27,100 nt of DNA from Branchiostoma floridae (Eukaryota > Chordata > Leptocardii > Amphioxiformes > Branchiostomatidae). Below, piece after piece: positions 9,100 through 18,200 of this stretch. Position 1 is the first letter of the stretch; every line of letters starts with the position of its first letter. The notes beneath the pieces were generated by a model. The model was not told the DNA's origin and ran no database searches. It was given only the letters and a program-made list of their open reading frames with translations. A program made the translations under genes and the position numbers. Location of the stretch: positions 21,568,148 through 21,595,247 of the forward strand of contig NC_049992.1 in NCBI RefSeq assembly GCF_000003815.2. Reading direction: 5' to 3'.

Positions 9100-9231
9100 A
9101 TGGAAGAGTACCACAGACAGATCCTGATAGAAAACCGAGTCAGGTTAGCTAAGGACATGAAGCCCAAGTTCCTGTACCCCATCTTGGTGGAAAAGAAGGT
9201 CTTCAATGATGACATGATTGAAGAAATAGAG
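9100..9231 (+). CDS. CASP9: Caspase exon 1: first half of the CARD
   Basis: Codes residues 1-44, from MEEYHRQILIENRVRL to DDMIEEIE. The pattern of leucines and charges (helices 1-3) and the FNDDMIEEIE end match the N-terminal CARD of caspase-9, where a FRPHMIEDIQ-like segment occupies the same place. The donor GAG|GTAAGA is at 9232 and the exon ends in phase 0. Confidence 0.9.
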
Positions 9232-12200
9232 GTAAGACTATTAAAAAGGAGCATTATTCAACTGTCGGAAGTAAAGCACATGGAATTCGAAACAGTGGGG
9301 ATTTTGAAAATGCCAATACCCGGTTATTCAGATATAAGTAGACCAAAGAATGATTTTAACTGTACCCAGTGTTCTAAATAAATTCATTACCATGGTGGTA
9401 CAGCGCCGTCAGGAAAGGTACCTGGGAATTGCACCTGACTACCCCCAACCAATCACCAGTCTAAGCCGGGTGGCGATCCTGTTCAGACAGACATCCTCCA
9501 TCCACCCCGACAGCTCAGACACTCTAGGACTCGCTAGATGTATATACCATACGCAGCGACCTGGCTATGATCACTTAGCTCGTATATGAAGTAGTCTCCC
9601 TGTTCATTACTCAAGTTCTGATTAGTTTAAGCGGATGCATGATTCATCTCATATAGCGAGCACCAGACATCCTCATTGCAGGTTAAATGTCATTTTTTGT
9701 AGTATAGCTTCTTAACCAGTTAGTTTGCGTAGCGTTGATTTAAACCCAGTAGTTTATTCTTATAGATCTTCAAAATGTTATTGGTTAGTTTAGCACCCAG
9801 AGTCTTCCACTAGACTCTTATCCTATTCCAAGTTATATTCAGACTGTTCAACTTGTTATCAACACCTTTTGACACCTGGGTCAGTCCCATGGCCTTTGAG
9901 TTTGACATCTCGACATGTACAACATTCTGTGGAGATTAAAGATGTCATGTGCCAAGCTACACATACTCTTGTTTATGAGTTGGTGTAATTAAGGCCTAAT
10001 CCATGGGCAAACAGAGGCCGCGGCAGCAAATTTCCCAAAGTGTCATCGTTCTTGTAACCTTGGGAAAGGCACTTTATAATTACACGACACTTCACTCAGG
10101 TTAAAATGAGTACCTAGCTTCAGTTAGTCCCTTGAATAGGACGTTAAAGAGGCTCCTTGTTGAGGAGAGTCACACTTTGAGCATGTTAAAAAAGATTCCA
10201 CCACACTTATCAAAAAGAGTAGGGGTTCTTCCTGGTGTGGCCGCACCTGGGACAACTGCTGTCGTATTATTTGGTCACCTGAGTGGCGCTGAAGGGCAGC
10301 TCGCTCCTGACACATGTAGATGTGAAAAAGTTTCTTTTTGCTGCACAACAGGCAGCTGTTTATACCCATGAAATGGGGTCAAATCAATCCGCGGCAAAAG
10401 CAGCTGCAAAGAAAATAACACGTTTTAGGGTAACCTGCGGTTCGATTGACAGTGTGCGACTGCGTGACAAATTCTGACTTCCCGTGAACTATGACCCCAT
10501 GTATTATCCGAACATACGGAGTCAAATCAATGTCACATCCTTTTCTGTTGATGATGACCAATTTGCCAAAAAAGATAAGTTTTTGTCTTGTTTCATGTTT
10601 GATCACAGATTTTACTGTTTCCATGTCCAGGCTGCTGGGACCAGGTTTGACCAGTGCAATGCACTATTAAGAGACCTCCCGGGAAGAGGGAAGCAAGCCT
10701 TCCAGAGTTTTGTAGAAGCTCTAGATGAAGCAGAACAAACAGATCTTGCAGATCTTTTGCGAAATGGTATAAAGTCCGAGAGCAGAGAGCCATTCACAGT
10801 TCCACAGCAACCTTCAGGTAAGATTTGCAGACTTCTGAACCTTCAGAAAAGTGGCTTCAAAAACAAATCCTAGGAACAAAATCTGATGGCAGTACTGTAT
10901 TCTTAGAATCTGGCCAACTCTTGGGGAAACAAGAAATCCCTCTGAGCAGTTTAATGCTAGTTCTGACCCAAGGAGGTTATAGCAAATAAAGACAGACTGT
11001 TTGGCTACATTGTGTAATCCCCGTGGTTCACCTTTATCAGAGGGGTAACCTATATCCACTGTTTTTGAAAATGGGGTATTTAGATATATCACCTCGGTGG
11101 ATGGTGGTTTCAAACTACACTATTTTGAAAATGTTGCAGTTTGAAACCACCATCTGATGACTTGACATCCCCAGCGTGTTCAACTTTCTTTTTATACTGT
11201 AAGTAGTTATACAATCATGTAGACCTTACGAAAGTCGCTGTACTTTTGTCGTGTCAATAAAGATTTCACATCTACTCTGTTTTTATCTTTTGCCAGAATA
11301 GACAAGGCAACAATCCATACAAAATCTGTGATTTTCTAAGATTTTCTTCAACATGTCAGCTGTCTTTATCAGGACGTGATGAACTCTTGTTATTTTGTTT
11401 TACCTTGAAATGCACATTCCTAATCTGATGAAGCCATTCATGTTGTTTTCTTGTCAGACAAAGTAACAGCAGATGCACGCCCCTCACATGGACCACAGAC
11501 AAGTGATCCAACAAGGGTAAGCAGTTACACATTCAGTACCTTGCAATCAGGACCATTTGTGTCAGGTGATGACAATAGGTATGAGCACAGAATATACTGG
11601 TGGGCGTCCGATTTGAACAGACTTAGTTGAAAATTTATGTCATAAATCTTGATGTGTTTTTATCCAGGAAAATTGAATCTTTCCTGCAAAATGTAAACAT
11701 CTTAAAATATGTTGAAGTTTGTCATTCAACTCATAGTCTAAGATTAAATTTTAGACTATTGGAGAGTTTTTAAGTGAATAGAATAGTACTTGTTCTTAAC
11801 TAAGATGAAATCTTAGACAATGTCCATTTTTTATTATTGTTGTATAACGTTAGTTCACCTTTATCCGCGGGGTAACCTATATCCGTTGTGTTGCTAAACA
11901 GGGTATCCAGGGATATCAAGTCGATAGACGGTAGTTTCAAATCGTACTATTTTCAAAATATTGCAGTTTGAAACCATCGTCTGTCGACTTGCTTTCCCTA
12001 AATACATTGTTCTTTAAAAATACGGATAAAGGTTACCCTACGGATAAAGGTGAACTAACGTTACATGTATAACACAATCTTGAATTATGTCTAATGTTGT
12101 TGAATTTTAGAATACAACATTATCTTATATGTCCAATCATCGCAAAGCTGACCATCCTTGCTGATATTCTCCAGGCAGATCGGCACTGGGCTAGCAATAC

Positions 12201-15200
12201 TCAGCCGGCCAAATAATCTCCCGATGACCCCGTAGGGATCTGCCAAAATATAACATGCTTATTAATATTAACCACCAGGGGAGGGGCCATCTTTTTAGAC
12301 ACATTCTGCTCCTCCCATGTCCTCTTAACTTCAACATGAAAATTGTCAGGGGTGAGAGTTTTACAACTTGTCAATGCATGAATTTGGGATAATTTCCCAC
12401 CAGAAATGTGCTGACGGGTCCCGAGAATGATTTTCACCAGTTTGATCAGACAATGATTGCCTGATGATAGGTTTGTTTCCCAACTGGGTTGACTGGAGAT
12501 TCTTTTGCCCATTAGATAATGATAGCCCCTTGAGATCTGCTTGGAGATTCAATCCCTGTAGCTTTTTACCAAATTGGAGAGTTTTCAAGTGAATAGAATA
12601 TACTGTAAATGCATTTAAGTTCGCGGGGATTTAATTTTGCGGTAGCAGGAAAATGGACTTTTCGCGGTGGTTTTAATTTCGCGGCAGCACCATGCACTGT
12701 AGTCTCTTACTGTTATGGAAAAATATTCGCGGTGGTTTTAAATTCGCGGTGAAGCGGCCACCGCGAAAACAGCGAACATTAATCCACCGCGAACATTTCT
12801 GCATTTACAGTAGTTTCTTGAATGTTCTTAACTGCAGGTTTACACAATGAGGGCCAAACCTCGAGGCAGAGCTCTGATCATCAACAACAAGACCTTCAGT
12901 GGCCGGCTGAACACTAGAAGTGGCACTGATGTAGACTGTAGCAACCTGAAGGGACTATTTCAATTCCTCAACTTCCATGTAAAAGTAGAAAATGACAAAT
13001 CAGCAGCGGTAAGTTTGCTGAACAAAATGGGACCATGCCAGTGAATTTAGTGTCCTTTTTATAGAAGGGATAAGAAGAGAAAGAATGGAAAACAAGTGCT
13101 TTTAAAAAAAGCTGGTCTTTCGCTTACTTATATTGTGTAGGTAAAACTTTTACCAGATGAGTTTCAGAACAGTTTCAATGGTATGAAGGGGCGATACTCA
13201 AAACAATGGTCCATTTCGCTACTAAGCTGGCCTTCGCTAATTCAAGTCTGTTGATAAAATTATACTGAATGAGTTTCAAAATGCAAATGCAGTTCCATTG
13301 TGGTATGTTGAAAGGAACGTTTCATTTCTTTTCGGAATGCAAAATTATTGAGATTTTGATTCATTACGTCAGGGGTTATGAGCCACAAACTCACTCCATC
13401 GGGGTAGCTTGGAATCTTCCCATTTGAAATCAATTAGATAAAATATTAGTCAGTGTATTTTACATATATCAAAGAGGGATACAATTTTGTTGAAGTTTCT
13501 TCCACGAAGATACCTTGAAATTTCGACTCGTAAGCAATTTTCCACATGCAACCGCCTCCCACCCCACGTCAGATCTCTGCACCGATGATTCTGGATTTCA
13601 TAGATCTCTTTGGCACTGGGACTGAAGACTGCCCGCCCAATTCCAAGATTTTTTACGCTTGCAGCTAGCTCCGCACGCCGGGGAAATGTTAACCTCCTAA
13701 TACAGCTCGGCGCTATATAATGTCCTTGATTCGAAGAAAAAAGTCACGGAATTCTATTGGAAAAAAGTTACCATCATTTGCAGTCACAGTTTGATTCCTT
13801 GCCGCATGTAATTATTAATTTTTCATTCTGAAATCGAGAACGCCATGACAGGACTTGTATCTGACAAGGAGACTAACCCTCTTTGTATCGAGAGACCAGA
13901 CATCTACTAGTAAGCGCGTCTGATAAACATCGTGTCCGGGCATTTTCCCAGTCAAATACGGCGCTAAATCGACTCCGGCCGCCATGACGCACAGCGTCTG
14001 CAAGCTTGCAAGACGTACACGTGCCCGCAATACGCACCTCTGATTGGTTGATCCTACAGCTGTAGGGGATTCCCCGCTATGGTCTACGCTCTGATTGGTC
14101 AAGCTGCAGAATTCTTTCTTTGCTGCCCCATGATGCCTTGCGCTCGCCCGTGTCAAACAAAATTTCTTTGTTACATTTCTACGCACAAAAAAACCCTATA
14201 TTCCACAAGTACATTGCAATATTGCCGTGTGGTAGTGCGGATTGTGAGATGAAGATTTCCTTCAACTGCTGGCATTGTAACGTTGTTATGCTCTGAACTT
14301 GCCAAGGACGATAACGTCCTTGGAACTTGCCCAGTGTTTCTCGACCGCCTAATCATAAGGTCTTTAGCATGCCGTCCAACCTACCCCTACCTACTGGGAG
14401 GAAAGACATCACAACGTTTGGACCCTTTCGTACGCGCCGCGTTCACTAAGAGAAACGAAGTGTGACTGATATCCATCAAATACACGTACGCAAAGATACC
14501 TTAAATGTTTTCTCTCTACCTTGCAGATATAGTACAAGTTGAATCGCGTAGGTCTTTGGTTGAATAGACGTCTACAAATACGTTGTGCAGGGCACATTAC
14601 AGGTCCTTTATTCCTGCTAATAAGCCATGCATAAACCAAGCAGCACATTCATGGCAGGCCGATACGTATGTCATACATACTAGTACTTGCATGGCCTTTG
14701 GCAATACCATCGAATCTGCAGGGTAGAATATCTCGCTAGCACGGTATGGCATGGTCGACCCAGACGGACAGAAATCTAATGTCCGTCTGAGTGTCTTTCG
14801 CCGCGACAGCGCGGCGAAAGACAAAAATTAAAGAGCAATGAGGACAATGATAAACATGAACATGAATATCATGCATCTAAGTTGTATTATGGTTGATAAG
14901 GCACATGTTAACATTATTGCACAACAATATGGCATCTTCTGCATATACAAATTGGGACAATGTGGCATCATGTGGGCATAATGGTTAGGGTGTTTGGTCC
15001 AGATCTCAGAGATTTTGTGGGTTCAGGTTAGAGTTGGCTCTTTAGACTAGGAGTAGACAATATGCTGTTTTATACTATTTGTTTGTGGGGTGGGCCTTTT
15101 ATGTTATCTGCAATTAGCCCTCAGGCAAGAATTTGCAATAATTAACTATTATTACTACATGTATAATTTGCCACATTTGCTAAATGAAGGTTAGAAATTA

Positions 15201-18200
15201 CTGAAAACTTGTATAATCATGAGTTTGCAGGCAACGGACAAAATGAATGTACACTTACAGTGCTTCTGTTGTAGGGTAGAAATTATGACTTGAGTATTTG
15301 CAAAAGTATTTTTTTAATGCATCATCATCATCATCGCGGGCTGCTTGCCCAGATCAAGTTCACTCTTTCTCTTCAGACGTAGAGAAATACATTTTTAATG
15401 CAGTAAGTAAAGTTTCATATAATCATGAGTTTGCAGGTAACAATAAATTAATGCAGTAAGTAAAATTTCTGAGTATCTAATATATAATCATGAGTTCTAA
15501 GGTAACAGACAAAAAGTATGTACACTAACTTACAGTGAGGCTTGGAAGGAGAACTGTTTTGCAAGGGGCATGTTATGTGGACAGTTATGTGGACAGTGAA
15601 GGGAAAGTTGCAGTTATCTAAGAACTGAAAGATGATTAGATACATTTAAAGAAATCACTATTTACTTACAGGACATCTGTGATTTGCTACTCCAATACTC
15701 TCAACTGGACCATGGCAGCTATGACAGTTTCATCTTGGCTGTTCTCAGCCATGGAGTAGAAGGGCAGATATATGGCACAGATGAGCGCCTTCTTCCTGTC
15801 AAGAAAATAACCGAGTACTTTGACAACCTTCACTGCAAGACGTTAGTCGGCAAACCAAAGCTGTTCTTCATACAAGCTTGCAGAGGAGGTATGGATGTAT
15901 GATTATACTATTGCATATACCAGGTAAAAAAGTTGAACTTCCAACATATAAGCAAGAAGGTTGATATACTGTATATTATGTAACGTTACCCCTCATGAAG
16001 GGATTGCTTGATTACCTTTTTGACAATGCCAAAGATACAGCTGTAAAAAATGCCTCCTCAGGGGCATATTTTTTACAGCGTTAGTCTACAATTGCTCAGA
16101 AAATATTCTGAAAATGACACAAATGCATCCCTTAATTAGTGGTTTCGATGTGTTCTATGTTGATAACTCAAAAAACTGCTGTGGATACTTTATAAGCAGA
16201 GGTTCAACTCCAGCATGTTTTTTTAATGTGTTTTTCGACATTTTTGTTCAGATTCAGATTTTATTTGCAAAGACATAGCAGGTACATGAGAAAAACTGAT
16301 TACATTATCATCAATAATAAAATTAAGGAATAAACATCATAAAAGTTATAACGGGGGCCGCCCTAAGATGCTACGCTTTTTTACGCGCTCGAACTCACAG
16401 AGAGTGGTCAAGTTTTGATCAATGAATTTTTAACACATTCATCTAAAAACATACTTGGATAAGGAATGCATTCATATGGTTCATGAACCCTTCACCCTCC
16501 TAGTTACAAGTGGCAAACACTGAGGACGTTTTCGTGAATATAACTTCCGATTTTGTGCTGCGCTAGACAGTGCGCCCTAACTTGCCACGCTTTTGTAATT
16601 TTCTCATTTCGGAAGCTGGTGGCTAATTTGAATAAACATAAATACAAATTTTATCTTTATGATATATTAGCTTTCTTCTGACAGTAGAATTGTGATTGTG
16701 TGTGCTTCTCGTCTCCCACGAGGAGGGCTGAATCCAGCACAATCGAGGTCGTGTTTCTATAGAAAACCTCACTTACGTGATGAACTTGGTCCCAGCACTG
16801 TACGACCTACGTATACAAAATTCCATGCAGGAAAGTATCTTCCATAACGTTACCTTCCTGTAAAATGTCTGTCTTATATACGCTTTCAATCACATGTTAA
16901 AGTGAGTAAGACTTGGACACCGCTACGCGATCGCGCATCCCGTCGCCATTACGCAACCGGGCATAAACAAAAATGTCAACGTTTCCCGTCAACGACTGTG
17001 GTGTTTACGTTGTTTTTCTCAGGTCGCTTTTCTACTAAACAAACTCTCAGAGACTCAACTTTTTGCTGTTTTGTAAATTTTTATTTCTTATCTATGTGAT
17101 GAATGTGTCACTGCTTGATACAGATGGTATATTTAGTAGATAGTACAGTAATGGAAAGCCATTCATTCTACCAGACAAACTGGACCGTGGTATAGAGCAG
17201 ACAGATGCAGCCGGTGCTGACTCCCCGGAACCCCCAGCCACACCCACAGAGGAAGAGCTGGTGAGACGCTTGCTGGAAGAGTCCATGGTTGTGGAGGAGA
17301 CGGATGCCATGAGGGACACCCTCCCTACACAGTCTGACATGCTGCTGGCATATGCCACTGTCCCTGGTAACTCTAGTGTAGTTCTTAATACATGCTAACA
17401 AAGTCATTTATTTTTTAGGTTTCTATATATCAGGAGCTATGTAGCCTCCACCAGGCCTCCGCACAGGGTACAGATTGTAGAATTCAGCAGAGAAATGAAT
17501 GGCCAGAAGAGTCAGTCCACGCTTAACATTCCGCCTCAGAAATTCAAACCCTTTGGGAGCAGATTACACCTAAGCAAATAATTTTCCCAATCGCCAACAT
17601 AGTCTGGAAGGAACTACAGTCATGAGCTTATCAGGGTCTTGATCATATATTAAGAGTCATTGCATGAGAAAACCAGTCAAAACCAGGCAGGGGCCAGAAG
17701 ATTCATAGTTTCACAAACCAATCACACATACTGTACAAAATATGAGCCGTTTTGGCCGACCCCCATCTTCCGGCCTCTGCCTGGTTTCCTCGTGCAATGA
17801 CTCTTAAAGCAAAGATGCACAAACTGCAGAAAATAGACTTTCAGATGATCATCTCATGTGACAATCATACAGCTTTTGATATCGTGACAAATCAAATGTT
17901 TCATGGGTGATGGCACTTACATGTACATAGCCTGTGGTCTTGGCAATGATGTCTTTAACATGATAGTGCTTCTAATTTGCACTGGTAGTAGTACAGTACT
18001 GTCTGTACTGTATGTTTAATTTTGGTATCTTTACCTAATGGTTTCTACACTGTCACCTGCTATATTTGCTCAGCCATGACTAAGAAATTCTGCTGTAACA
18101 GTTTTGGAAATCATTTTGTCTGTCAAAATTGAACCATTCCCTATATAAGACATATTAGTAGTGAGTGGTATTCCTCCTATCATCCCAGTTTTCTTCTCTC

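Noticed and set aside
8859-9152. 97-codon frame overlapping the caspase start
   Set aside because: Another frame over GT-rich DNA and exon 1; the CARD frame is clearly the real one.
15889-15901. Caspase ending with QACRGGMDV as a truncated protein
   Set aside because: The stop is in the intron beyond a good GTATGG donor, and the downstream small-subunit exons fit in phase.
17124-17174. Longer caspase exon 6 starting at CAG 17123 or the following AGs
   Set aside because: These acceptors bring in a TAG at 17141 or break phase 1. The acceptor at 17174 restores QACRGDKLDRG.
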